In this document: piece by piece, positions 16,105 through 24,363 of the stretch
Layout: every line of letters begins with the position of its first letter
Numbering within the stretch: the stretch's first letter is position 1
Origin: Bacteroidales bacterium UBA6267
GTDB lineage: Bacteria; Bacteroidota; Bacteroidia; Bacteroidales; UBA1556
Assembly: GCA_002440745.1 (NCBI GenBank)
Contig: DJVB01000026.1
Location: forward strand, 1-64,000
Length of the DNA: 64,000 nucleotides
Direction of reading: 5' to 3'
Notes under the pieces: generated by a model
Database searches by the model: none
What the model saw: only the letters and a program-made list of their open reading frames with translations
Told to the model about the DNA's origin: nothing
Translations under genes and position numbers: made by a program

Positions 16105-17124
16105 ATGAATTCGGCAAAATTATACAAATCTTATAACTTCATCATCAAAACTGTCATAATAGTTGCTGCAGCTTTTTTTATTGCTAAAGAACTTTTTATC
16201 GACCGTACAGCCGCCGACTTGATACAATCTTTGTCAGATTTGATTTCCAAAAATCGTTTCCTCTTGTTTTTAATTCCCGTGATTGTGCTTATGCCGATAA
16301 ATTGGCTTTTGGAAGCTCTTAAATGGCGGCAAATTGTAAACCTCAAAGAATCAATTAGCGTTTTCACATCTCTGAAAGCTGTTTTTGCGGGTGCAACTAT
16401 CAGTTCAATTAGCATCAATCGGACCGGTGAGTTTCTTGGGCGAATCTTTGTGCTTCGCAAACATAGCTTTTGGGAAGGTGCTGTAGTGACAATTGTCGGC
16501 AGTCTTGCTCAAACATGGAATACCCTCTTTTGGGGAGGAATTAGTCTTTTTATGCTTTCATTACCTCTTTATTCCAAGCTCAGTTTTATCAACTCTATCT
16601 TGTATTTAGCTTTTTTCATACTGTATTTCATCAGTTTGCTCGTGGCCTTGTTTTTTTATTATCGTGTATCTCAACTTTCACGTTTTGTCCCTCAGCGATT
16701 TCGCCGTGTTCACAAGGCTATTGATGTTTTAGTTTTAGTTGATAGTAAAACCTTAAATAAAGTATTGTTATACAGTATTTTAAGATATATTGTTTTTTCT
16801 TTTCAATTTTATATTCTGATGATTGGTGCTAATATTAGTCTGAATGTTTTTTCAGGTTTGGCATTGATTTCTGTGATGTTTTTGTTTAATACCATTCGAC
16901 CTTCAATCGCTTTAGTGGAAGTGGGTTTGCGGTCTGCATCGGCTTTCTTAGTTTTTGAATATTACTTTATTTCCATACTCGGGCTCAACGATTATCCTCA
17001 AATCGAAATAGCTACCGTTACAAGTTTTATTTGGTTGATTAATATTGTGTTACCATCAATAATAGGCTTGGTTTTTATAAAAGATTTGCGATTTTTCAAA
17101 AAAGAGAAAGGAGAGGCTGCATGA
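16105..17124 (+). CDS. LPG-synthase TM/flippase-like integral membrane protein
   Basis: A membrane protein of about 339 residues with roughly seven to eight hydrophobic segments, resembling the transmembrane half of lysylphosphatidylglycerol synthases (AglD/MprF N-terminal family). Proteins of this family without the aminoacyl-transferase half often sit beside glycosyltransferases and are thought to handle lipids. The ATG at 16105 is preferred to an in-frame ATG at 15991, because the first would overlap ruvC by 90 bases and the later one starts at a sensible hydrophobic N-terminus. The stop overlaps the start of the GT2 gene (ATGA), so the two are coupled. Confidence 0.7.
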   Translation: MNSAKLYKSYNFIIKTVIIVAAAFFIAKELFIDRTAADLIQSLSDLISKNRFLLFLIPVIVLMPINWLLEALKWRQIVNLKESISVFTSLKAVFAGATISSISINRTGEFLGRIFVLRKHSFWEGAVVTIVGSLAQTWNTLFWGGISLFMLSLPLYSKLSFINSILYLAFFILYFISLLVALFFYYRVSQLSRFVPQRFRRVHKAIDVLVLVDSKTLNKVLLYSILRYIVFSFQFYILMIGANISLNVFSGLALISVMFLFNTIRPSIALVEVGLRSASAFLVFEYYFISILGLNDYPQIEIATVTSFIWLINIVLPSIIGLVFIKDLRFFKKEKGEAA

Positions 17125-18254
17125 CATGGACCATAGTAGCTTTTGTGATTTTGAGCCTTTATGCTGCTTTGATAACCTTTTACATGGAAGGTATTAATCG
17201 ATTGAATGCAAGAAAAAGTGCAACTCAACAGAAAATTACGCCCGAAAAGGGAATTTCGGTGGTGATAGCTATGCGCAATGAGGCCGAAAGAATATCAGGA
17301 GTTATTGATGATTTATTGGTTCAGGAGATAGACAATAAGCATTTTGAATTGATATTAGTTGACGACAATTCGGAAGATAATTCAGTAGAAATTGCAAAAA
17401 AAAAATTGGAACAAACCGATATCAGGTATTCAGTTTTAGATTCTAATGGTGGCAAAAAAGCAGCTCTTCATAAAGGTGTTTTAGCAGCTACTATGGAAAT
17501 AATTGCTTTTACGGATGCCGATTGTCATTTGCCTAAGGAATGGTTGAAAGGTTTCTTGCAGGCATTTGAATCAACGGATATTCAAATGGTTTCAGGGCCG
17601 GTTTTTTTTGAATCTAAGGGTTTTTCACAAAGCATGATGGCGTTGGAGTTTGCATCATTAGTTGCAAGCGGTGCGGCTTCTCTATCCATGGGTTTTCCGG
17701 TGATGGTTAACGGTGCAAATATGGCGGTTCGCAAAAGTGCATGGTTAGAAGTTCGTGGCAATTTGGACAAAAACGAGGTTGCCGTTTCAGGCGATGACGT
17801 GTTTACAATGAGCAATATACGGAAGCGTTATGGAGCTTCAGCCATTTCATTTATTCATAGTTGCGCACAAATGGTATCAACTCCCGCACCGGATAGCTGG
17901 CGAAAATGGTCATCTCAGCGACTACGATGGGCTTCCAAAAGTAGTTCATATCGCGATTTCAACATTATTGCAACGGCTGCTTTTATCAGTTTAGTTTCTG
18001 TCATTCAACTATCTATGCTTTTTAATTTTTCATATTCGGGTTGGAGTATTCCTATATATTTCGGACTTTTCACTTTACTAAAGTTGATTCCTGATTTGAT
18101 TTTTCTACATAGTTTTTTAAAGGAATATAAAAGTACGAACCTGCTAAAAGCCGCCTTGCCGGTAGCTTTGCTTTATCCGTTTTATATTCCTGTGTTTGCC
18201 ATTGCCGGATTATTTGCTCGCCCTAATTGGAAAAACCGACGAATTATAGCATAA
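17121..18254 (+). CDS. Family 2 glycosyltransferase, membrane-associated
   Basis: GT2 (GT-A fold) transferase of 377 residues. A membrane helix opens the protein, followed by VVIAMRNEAERI, the nucleotide-sugar site LVDDNSED, the DxD-like AFTDADCHLP, a catalytic GDDVFT, and the processive-type QRLRW motif; hydrophobic helices close the C-terminus. The QxxRW motif fits enzymes such as polysaccharide or glycolipid synthases. Its four-base overlap with the upstream membrane protein suggests a joint role in making or exporting a glycolipid. Sugar and acceptor are unknown. Confidence 0.85.
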   Translation: MTWTIVAFVILSLYAALITFYMEGINRLNARKSATQQKITPEKGISVVIAMRNEAERISGVIDDLLVQEIDNKHFELILVDDNSEDNSVEIAKKKLEQTDIRYSVLDSNGGKKAALHKGVLAATMEIIAFTDADCHLPKEWLKGFLQAFESTDIQMVSGPVFFESKGFSQSMMALEFASLVASGAASLSMGFPVMVNGANMAVRKSAWLEVRGNLDKNEVAVSGDDVFTMSNIRKRYGASAISFIHSCAQMVSTPAPDSWRKWSSQRLRWASKSSSYRDFNIIATAAFISLVSVIQLSMLFNFSYSGWSIPIYFGLFTLLKLIPDLIFLHSFLKEYKSTNLLKAALPVALLYPFYIPVFAIAGLFARPNWKNRRIIA

Positions 18255-18415
18255 TTATCAACTTCGCTTGGCTTTGTAAATATTATTACTTGCAGAAATT
18301 CCCTGAACAGAAGTTGCAAGAAAGAAAGGTATGTATGGTAAAGTATGACTTTGCCAAGAAGGCTCTTTTCATCATTTCTAAAGTGTTTCAGTCTAATCGA
18401 TTATGCTGTTGTGGT

Positions 18416-18766
18416 TTATTTTTCGTTGTCGATTATCTGATTAATCTGATTTTTATTTTCAGGTAAATAATTTGTTGCAACATCTCATATTACTTCATAA
18501 TCAACCCCAAAATATTCGTGTGAAATTATGTTTCTCAGATAGTACATTTCTTTCCATGGAACATCTGGATATTTTTCTTTGATTTTGTCATCCAGTTTTT
18601 TCGAGGCTTCTCCAATAATCTCAAAATTCCTGATAACTGCATCAACCGTTTTATAATCTCTTTTAAAACGTTCAAAATCATAGCCTTCAATTTATTCATC
18701 AATACGGTTCATCGCAGTCAGAATATCATCAAGGAATAATTTAAAAATTCGATCTTCCTTTTTCAC
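18416..18766 (-). pseudogene. Broken HepT-like (DUF86) toxin gene
   Basis: Reading the minus strand from a GTG at 18766 gives a DUF86/HEPN protein interrupted by two in-frame stops. The first part ends MNRIDE at TAA (18692-18694); reading continues IEGYDFERFKRDY, EIIGEASKKL, and the HEPN RNase signature RNIISH (R-x4-H), then hits TGA (18485-18487) where the family usually has Trp in the GVDYEVIW position; it continues DVATNYLPENK to a final TAA at 18416-18418. In all 117 codons, near the normal length. It starts two bases after the stop of the MNT gene, the usual MNT-HEPN arrangement. Clear decay, or sequencing error at two sites. Confidence 0.85.
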
Positions 18767-18767
18767 G

Positions 18768-19064
18768 TTAAACGTATTTAACTTGCTTTAAAACACTTTC
18801 CTTTATTTGCTCCTTTAACGCATTTTTGGTCACTAAGTCAATTTTACGACCGAAAATACTCTCAAGGTAAATTTGTAACGAAAAATATTTCCATCCGATA
18901 GGCCTTTCAAATTCAATAAGTAAATCTATGTCACTATCATCTGTGTATGAATTGTCAGAGAATGAACCAAATAATCCAATCTGTTTAACAGAGTATTCTC
19001 TGTGTAGAATTGGTTTTAAGTCATTCAACTTATTCAATATATCGTTCTTGGTAATCATAGGCAC
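18768..19064 (-). CDS. MntA-like minimal nucleotidyltransferase antitoxin
   Basis: A 98-residue minimal nucleotidyltransferase with the diagnostic GSFSDNSYTDDSDIDLLIEF pattern (G-S-x10-D-x-D) at about residues 32-51. In MNT/HEPN modules this protein modifies or neutralises the HEPN RNase, in studied cases by AMPylating a Tyr next to the RNase motif. Here the partner gene downstream is broken, so this antitoxin is orphaned. A second ATG two codons in (19058) is an equally good start. Confidence 0.85.
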   Translation of the reverse strand: MPMITKNDILNKLNDLKPILHREYSVKQIGLFGSFSDNSYTDDSDIDLLIEFERPIGWKYFSLQIYLESIFGRKIDLVTKNALKEQIKESVLKQVKYV

Positions 19065-19434
19065 AAAGATACATATTTTTAAAATATAAGTGAACCTCTC
19101 TTTTTTGACTTTTCCCTATGATACACAACATTTTGTAGCTTCCTTAAGAAGGAGAATTTTCCAAAGTGTACTCCTTTGAAGGATTCTTTACAAAATCGCC
19201 CAAGCATGAGCATTTATGGAAATTCATAGGTTGATTCAATTTCCTGTAAACTGCTTCCTTATCGAAGTTTTTATTTTATGCGATGATTAAGCCATACCAA
19301 GAAAAATGAGTAATTATATTAAAACGTATTGCCATTCTAACAAAAAAACTACTAATCCTGCTTAAAAGTAAAAAAATTAGGATAGTTGATTCGTTATCGA
19401 TGTATATATGCACCACATTAAATAGTGCATAGTT
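19065..19434. other. Gap between the two toxin-antitoxin remnants
   Basis: No reading frame with recognisable content. The only structure I would defend is the inverted repeat just ahead of the ParD-like gene, listed separately. A TCCTT-AAG-AAGGA mini-hairpin near 19141-19155 is too short to interpret. Confidence 0.4.
19407..19431 (+). promoter_or_regulatory. Inverted repeat, probable ParD operator
   Basis: TATGCAC (19407-19413) and GTGCATA (19425-19431) form a perfect 7-bp inverted repeat with an 11-base centre, ending three bases before the ParD-like start codon. Ribbon-helix-helix antitoxins commonly bind such repeats to repress their own operon. Confidence 0.5.
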
Positions 19435-19674
19435 ATGAATAGACAAAGTATTTCGTTAACTCAGCCAAATGATGATTGGCTAAAATCACAAGTTGAAAGT
19501 AAAGAATATTCCAGCAAAAGCGAGCTAATAAATGATTTAGTTCGTCAGGCAAGAAAACAACAAAGACAAATAGATTGGCTAAAAGCAAAGATTGAAAAAG
19601 CGGAGGAAAGCGGATTTACAGGAGACAGTAAAGAGGAGATATTGCGGCAATCTAAGTTATTGTTGAATGAGTAA
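19435..19674 (+). CDS. ParD-like ribbon-helix-helix antitoxin
   Basis: A 79-residue protein of the ParD/CC2985 antitoxin family: an N-terminal beta strand (QSISLTQPND), the helix pair LKSQVESKEYSSKSELINDLVRQARK of a ribbon-helix-helix fold, and a charged C-terminal tail that would wrap a ParE toxin. Full length. The stop overlaps the start of a ParE-like gene by eight bases, the classic operon layout. Since that toxin is truncated, this is an orphan antitoxin. Confidence 0.8.
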   Translation: MNRQSISLTQPNDDWLKSQVESKEYSSKSELINDLVRQARKQQRQIDWLKAKIEKAEESGFTGDSKEEILRQSKLLLNE

Positions 19675-19846
19675 ATATAAATTAAGCAATTCGGCCAAGG
19701 AAGATTTAATCAGGATTCATCATTTCGGAGTCGAAAAATATGGAACTACTCATGACGACAAGTATTTTGAATTGAAGGCTATACTATTTGGTAGTTCTTC
19801 CCTACTTCACCTATTAATTATTCTTATAGGTCAAAAATTGCGTTAA
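19667..19846 (+). pseudogene. Truncated ParE-like toxin
   Basis: A 59-residue frame whose first ~39 residues are typical ParE (MSKYKLSNSAKEDLIRIHHF, then GVEKYG and a DKYF segment). The sequence then turns abruptly into unrelated hydrophobic residues (ILFGSSSLLHLLIILIG) and stops. The central beta strands and the RxxxY-type C-terminus of RelE/ParE toxins are missing, and I find no continuation in other frames before 20048. A deletion or replacement around 19785 is the simplest explanation. Expected to be non-toxic. Confidence 0.75.
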
Positions 19847-20048
19847 TGATACCAATAGCAATATAATAATCTGTTTTATAGAGTATTTTCCAAAAGAATT
19901 AGGAGACATAGTGTATCTAAGAAACTATCAGATACGATATATTACCATACTTAAACACCTGAACCTATATTCAAAGCAATTTTCAAAATCCACATAAATA
20001 CTATAGTGCACCTGCGCTAAATTTGTTTTCTGGAGAATTTTTTATTAA

Positions 20049-20264
20049 TTAATAATTATGATTATATAGTTTTTTATTTTCAATAGGAATTGTATCAATC
20101 TCTTCCAATTCTTCAAGTATATTTTTTAACTGTTGAATTTTTGCATAATCATCATCTGACAAAATATAGTACTTATATCGTCTGTCTATCATGTTGATTT
20201 TAAGTTGCAGTGAAGTTGTAACTATTTTATTGATAAGAATATAGTGACGATTAATTTGTATCAT
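20049..20264 (-). CDS. Small hypothetical protein following the PLD-E2 gene
   Basis: A 71-residue frame beginning one base after the stop of the PLD-E2 gene (TAAAATG), which suggests translational coupling. It has a basic N-terminal half and a C-terminal acidic helix (KIQQLKNILEELEEID), so a small partner-binding protein is conceivable. An internal Met at residue 25 is an alternative start. I recognise no family. It could still be a chance frame; the tight coupling is the main reason for calling it. Confidence 0.45.
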   Translation of the reverse strand: MIQINRHYILINKIVTTSLQLKINMIDRRYKYYILSDDDYAKIQQLKNILEELEEIDTIPIENKKLYNHNY

Positions 20265-20265
20265 T

Positions 20266-21450
20266 TTAAATGTGTGATTTTTCCGGCCCTTCCCATTTGC
20301 CTGTTAATTTCCAAAGTTCGTAATAAATAATCCATTCAACAATCCATGGAATGGTATATTCGGCAATTTTTGTTGTATCTTTCCATTTCAAATCGCCTGG
20401 ATAGAATAAACACAAATTGCCTTCTTTGTAAATGTGAATATCTGCTCTCGGCTTAATATTAGGATACAAAATAAATACTTGCGGAAAATGACCTGCCTTG
20501 AATAGAATTCTGACTTTATAGCGTTCGCAATTTTCGGGTTGTAAAAAACCTGTGCAAATTAAGGTATCATTTTCAATATGGCATTTTAAAAAATTAAAAT
20601 TATTTTCGATATGCAATTTTTGATAATACGCCAAACTAAATGAACGTGGTTGTTTAGTTCCTGAAAAAATCGAAATCGAACTGCCTCCGTAAAATCTGTG
20701 CGGTTTGCACGATATTCCTTGTTCATTTTGCGAAATACTTCCGTTGTTTGCAATTTTATATCTATTTGAAGTAATGTTATTAGCCGTTTCTCTTAATTTT
20801 TCCTTTTTGACATCTTCGTTTATAGCTTGCGACATCACACTAGAAAAGGCAATTTCATTTTGCTGGATAACTTGCTGTTTTTCTTTTTGTTGAATATAAT
20901 CCTTTTCGGAAAAATCCAACCCTTTCATTCTGTTTATTAAAGATTGTTTTCTTTGTTCTTCTTCAATAAACTTTTGCTTTAACTTTCTTACAATTTCTTC
21001 GGCATTTGTAATATCTTCGAAAAAATCAATACTTCTATCAAACCAATTTTCAAAATTATACAGCATTTTTTTTACTTCGCTAATAGCTAATTGATTAAAA
21101 TTTTCAAAATTCGATTTTGCGTTGTCGGTGAAATTATACGAACCTCCGTAGGCATATTTCTCGTCAATAATTATAAATTTACTGTGCATAAATTCACCGT
21201 GAATTGCACTATCAGAGCCAATTTTATTGACTCTTGCGCCAGATAGTTGCAACTGCTTGAAATTTTTGTGGCGTAATAAGTTTACTTCATCCGATGACAA
21301 AAGCAATTCTACACGAACTTTATTTGCCTTTTTAATAAGTGAGTTAATCAGAAATTCATCGGTAAACCACGAAACTGCAACTTGAATTGAATTTGTAGCT
21401 GTTTCAAAAATGTCTTGTATTTCTTGCTGATAATTATTCATAACTGCCAT
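20266..21450 (-). CDS. Phospholipase D-like nuclease domain fused to a prokaryotic E2-like domain
   Basis: About 394 residues from the ATG at 21450 (an ATG three codons later, 21441, or an upstream ATG at 21522 are alternatives). Residues ~1-125 form one PLD domain: MHSKFIIID gives the HxKx4D motif (about H89, K91, D96), followed by GGSYNFTDNA. A single HKD motif implies dimerisation, as in Nuc/drmC-like PLD nucleases. A charged linker follows. The last ~130 residues read like an E2 fold: helix, strands CHIENDTLICTGF and YKVRILF, then FPQVFILYPNI and HIYKEGNLCLFYP, where the Cys (about 347) sits at the E2 active-site position, ending with the IPWIVEWIIYYELW motif I associate with CBASS-type E2 proteins. 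No E1 or JAB gene is adjacent. Function unknown. Confidence 0.7.
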   Translation of the reverse strand: MAVMNNYQQEIQDIFETATNSIQVAVSWFTDEFLINSLIKKANKVRVELLLSSDEVNLLRHKNFKQLQLSGARVNKIGSDSAIHGEFMHSKFIIIDEKYAYGGSYNFTDNAKSNFENFNQLAISEVKKMLYNFENWFDRSIDFFEDITNAEEIVRKLKQKFIEEEQRKQSLINRMKGLDFSEKDYIQQKEKQQVIQQNEIAFSSVMSQAINEDVKKEKLRETANNITSNRYKIANNGSISQNEQGISCKPHRFYGGSSISIFSGTKQPRSFSLAYYQKLHIENNFNFLKCHIENDTLICTGFLQPENCERYKVRILFKAGHFPQVFILYPNIKPRADIHIYKEGNLCLFYPGDLKWKDTTKIAEYTIPWIVEWIIYYELWKLTGKWEGPEKSHI

Positions 21451-21542
21451 TTTAAAGGTTAATAATTTTAATAATTCACCACAAAAATAGCTCGAGAGCA
21501 AAGGCATTATTGAGTATTGCAACCTTGCAGATAAAAAGATGT

Positions 21543-23561
21543 TTAATTTTTTGTTTCCAATAATACTTTTTTGATTTTTATTTGGGGGTACTTATTTAGG
21601 TAATATTTTGCAAATGAATGTTTTAAATAATCTGCATTGAACCAATCTTGGCAAGCACCTGTTATATCGTTAAGTTCCATTTTTATTAAACCACGTATAT
21701 AATAACTCTCTGGACATTTATTATCGACTTTAGTTAAATAATGATTTATATCATTTAAAGCCTTTGTGTATTCTTTAATCATTAAATATGCTTCTGCTCT
21801 ATTATGAAATGGACTATCAGCAAGGTCATTTAATTCAATTGCTTTTGAATTATCTTCGATTGCTTTTATATATTGACCTGTTTCAAAGTAAGCAACAGCT
21901 CGAAACATATAAGATTTGTAATTAAATTTACTTACTTCATGAATTTCAGAAAAAATAGAAATGGCTTTATTGAATTCTTTGTTTCTAAGAAGAACACGTC
22001 CTGTTTCTAATTTTTGCTTCTGAGTTTTCTCAATTTCCTCAATTTCTTTAGGTGTTTTCGATTTTGTTTTTAATGGCATTAACGTTTCGTCAAATTCCCA
22101 TATTATCAAATCGCGATCAAGTTTTATTGATTTTTCTTTGCCTCGTTCGCCAGTAATGTAATAAAATTTTGCTATGCTTTCGTCAAAATGTTTAACAAAT
22201 GCTTCCTTAATTCTTGAACACTTTTCATTTATTGAATTTTTTGTTGGATTTACCAACTCATCAATACTTTGATGTATATTTTCAAGTGTTTCTCTATATG
22301 AAAGTTGTTTGTAAATATCAAGCAATTCATTTTTATAGTCAATAAGGTACTTAAATACAATTCCTTCCGGATGGCGTAAGAAAAGGAAAAATACAGCTTT
22401 GGGTAATGGTGTCAGTTCTATTTCAATGGAATTAAAATCGGGCAGAAATATTTTATATTCACTGTTAATAAGTAATTTACTTAACTTAGGATTTTGCACA
22501 TAGTTCGTTAAATCAAAATTGGGTATTAAAGAATTAAAATTAGTATTTGTTTCAGCATCATTTAATGATTGTGCAATAGCATGAAGTATCAGTTGATAAT
22601 AACCTTCGCTTTTTAATTGCTCTATTTTGTTTTTGACATCTTCAACTAATTTATGCGATTCATAATTAAATGAAAAATCTGCTATGGAGTCAGTTTCACA
22701 TAACTTTTTTAAATCCTTTACAGGAACTATACTGTAGTATGCATTATCATCTATATTTTTAATGTTATCTGAATAAAACCGTAATAGTTTTTCTAATTCG
22801 TTTGGATTAGAACAATCTAATTTTGTGTAACTAAATTCAGAATAACCACGATAACGAAATAAACCGGAATATATTTCGCCTTCATATCCGGTCGATTTAA
22901 GAAATAATTTGGTAAAAAAAGAAGTTTGAAAATTGTTTAAATTCTTAAAAAAATTATTCAAATCATTTTCATTCAAATATGGGTAATAATAGAAAATAGT
23001 TTGATTTATATTCGGAAAATATTTTTCAATATTATCCACGATTAATGGAATATATACAAAATTATATGTTTCGTAACTATTTTCTTTTGACTTAAATATC
23101 GCATTGATTTTTTCAAAATTTGCGGAAAAGTATTTATTTAAAAATGGATTAAATTCATTTTCAAAATAAATTATTTGATTTGTCGTTACATTAAATGGCT
23201 GATTTTGAGCTTTTATTATCTGAGTGTAAGGCGGTGTTATTCCTTCAAATTTAGCTTTAATGTTTTTCTCTTTCATTTCTAACTGCTTTTTATTTTTTAT
23301 CTCTTTACGCATTGTTATTAATCTCAAAGTAAACAAAATAGGATAAGTGTTTATATAAATAGCAATTAAGATAAGCAAAACCGAAAGACTTAACAGCACT
23401 ATAATTATTTTTTGATAAAATTTGCTTTGCGATTTTATCTCTTTTATAATTATATCATTAACATAATCTTGTAGATGAAAAAATATAGGTTTATAAGTGA
23501 AAGTTAAAATACCTATAATTAAATAAAAAATGTAATAATACATAATATCAATTTTAATCAT
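21543..23561 (-). CDS. Two-TM membrane protein with C-terminal TPR repeats
   Basis: A 672-residue protein with two hydrophobic segments near the N-terminus (about residues 8-28 and 48-76), a long central region (about 100-500) rich in Asn, Phe, Tyr and Lys that I do not recognise, and three to four TPR units from about 535 to 650 (RNKEFNKAISIFSEI, TGQYIKAIEDNSKAIEL, IKEYTKALNDINHYL, ELNDITGACQDWFNA). The last unit has the GACQDW ending common in Bacteroidota TPR proteins. It probably faces the cytoplasm from the inner membrane. It precedes the PLD-E2 gene by about 90 bases on the same strand, so an operon is likely. Its composition looks more AT-biased than the flanking housekeeping genes. 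Confidence 0.65.
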   Translation of the reverse strand: MIKIDIMYYYIFYLIIGILTFTYKPIFFHLQDYVNDIIIKEIKSQSKFYQKIIIVLLSLSVLLILIAIYINTYPILFTLRLITMRKEIKNKKQLEMKEKNIKAKFEGITPPYTQIIKAQNQPFNVTTNQIIYFENEFNPFLNKYFSANFEKINAIFKSKENSYETYNFVYIPLIVDNIEKYFPNINQTIFYYYPYLNENDLNNFFKNLNNFQTSFFTKLFLKSTGYEGEIYSGLFRYRGYSEFSYTKLDCSNPNELEKLLRFYSDNIKNIDDNAYYSIVPVKDLKKLCETDSIADFSFNYESHKLVEDVKNKIEQLKSEGYYQLILHAIAQSLNDAETNTNFNSLIPNFDLTNYVQNPKLSKLLINSEYKIFLPDFNSIEIELTPLPKAVFFLFLRHPEGIVFKYLIDYKNELLDIYKQLSYRETLENIHQSIDELVNPTKNSINEKCSRIKEAFVKHFDESIAKFYYITGERGKEKSIKLDRDLIIWEFDETLMPLKTKSKTPKEIEEIEKTQKQKLETGRVLLRNKEFNKAISIFSEIHEVSKFNYKSYMFRAVAYFETGQYIKAIEDNSKAIELNDLADSPFHNRAEAYLMIKEYTKALNDINHYLTKVDNKCPESYYIRGLIKMELNDITGACQDWFNADYLKHSFAKYYLNKYPQIKIKKVLLETKN

Positions 23562-23691
23562 TACTCCCTTCTGAAAACACCACTTGAAAAATTTGTTCTA
23601 TGAACTTGTCTGTTTTTTAATAGTATTGCTTGTAGTTCAGGACAAATTTTGGCTGATGAAGTCAATTAAGAAGATATTCTCAATTTTGAAT

Positions 23692-24363
23692 TTAATCGAC
23701 AGTTAATAGGGCTTCTACCATTTTTAAGTCGGCAGGATGTGTTACTTTAATATTGGAGTAATTTCCTTCAACTAAATTGATGGAATGTCCGGCAAATTCT
23801 AAAACAGAGGCATCGTCAGTAAAAGCCGGGTTAAAAGGAGTTTGATAGGCTTTTTTGATAATGGAAGAATGGAATCCTTGTGGCGTTTGAACTAATCTGA
23901 GTTTGCTTCGGTCGATTATCTCTGAACGGTTGTCGTCATGGATTTGCCGTACGGTTTGAGTGGGAGTAACACAAGGAATGGCGTTGCCTTTTTCGGTAGC
24001 AGTTTGAATCACTCTTTCAATAGTGTCGGGACGCACCATCGGGCGAACTCCATCATGAATCAGCACTAAACGGTCATCGGGTATATGATTCAAACCGTTT
24101 TGAACCGAATGAAACCGTTCATCACCTCCACGGACAATTTGATGGTCCACCTGAAAATCAAACTCGATGCATAAGTCTTTCCAAAGCTGAATTTGGTCGT
24201 CTGGCAAAACAAGGATGATTTTCATCTTAGGGTCATAAGTTTTGAAAACGTCGATGGAGTGCATCAGCAAAGGTTTGCCTGCAACCGGAATAAACTGCTT
24301 TGGAAAAGAAGATTGAAGTCTCGTGCCCTGTCCGGCAGCAGTTATCAGCAAAAAAGTTTCCAT
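23692..24363 (-). CDS. ispD: 2-C-methyl-D-erythritol 4-phosphate cytidylyltransferase
   Basis: MEP-pathway enzyme joining CTP and MEP to give CDP-methylerythritol. The 223 residues carry the AAGQGTRL nucleotide-binding loop with the FPKQF element, the GGDERFHSVQNGL segment, HDGVRP with the conserved Asp, and a C-terminal TDDASVLE and NIKVTHPADL. Its start overlaps the queA stop by one base (TAATG), so it is translated from the queA transcript. dxs and dxr of the same pathway lie at 48.6-53 kb. Confidence 0.95.
   Translation of the reverse strand: METFLLITAAGQGTRLQSSFPKQFIPVAGKPLLMHSIDVFKTYDPKMKIILVLPDDQIQLWKDLCIEFDFQVDHQIVRGGDERFHSVQNGLNHIPDDRLVLIHDGVRPMVRPDTIERVIQTATEKGNAIPCVTPTQTVRQIHDDNRSEIIDRSKLRLVQTPQGFHSSIIKKAYQTPFNPAFTDDASVLEFAGHSINLVEGNYSNIKVTHPADLKMVEALLTVD

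Noticed and set aside
18227..18466. Plus-strand 79-codon frame after the GT2 gene
   Set aside because: It overlaps the GT2 end in another frame and the HepT pseudogene antisense; no protein character.
18485..18487. TGA read as Trp (alternative genetic code or stop read-through)
   Set aside because: Other genes in the window use TGG for Trp and TGA as stop (for example at 17122), and a second stop TAA interrupts the same frame; decay is simpler.
20266..21522. Standard CBASS or Bil operon
   Set aside because: There is no CD-NTase, E1, JAB/DUB or ubiquitin-like gene adjacent; only the E2-like domain is shared.
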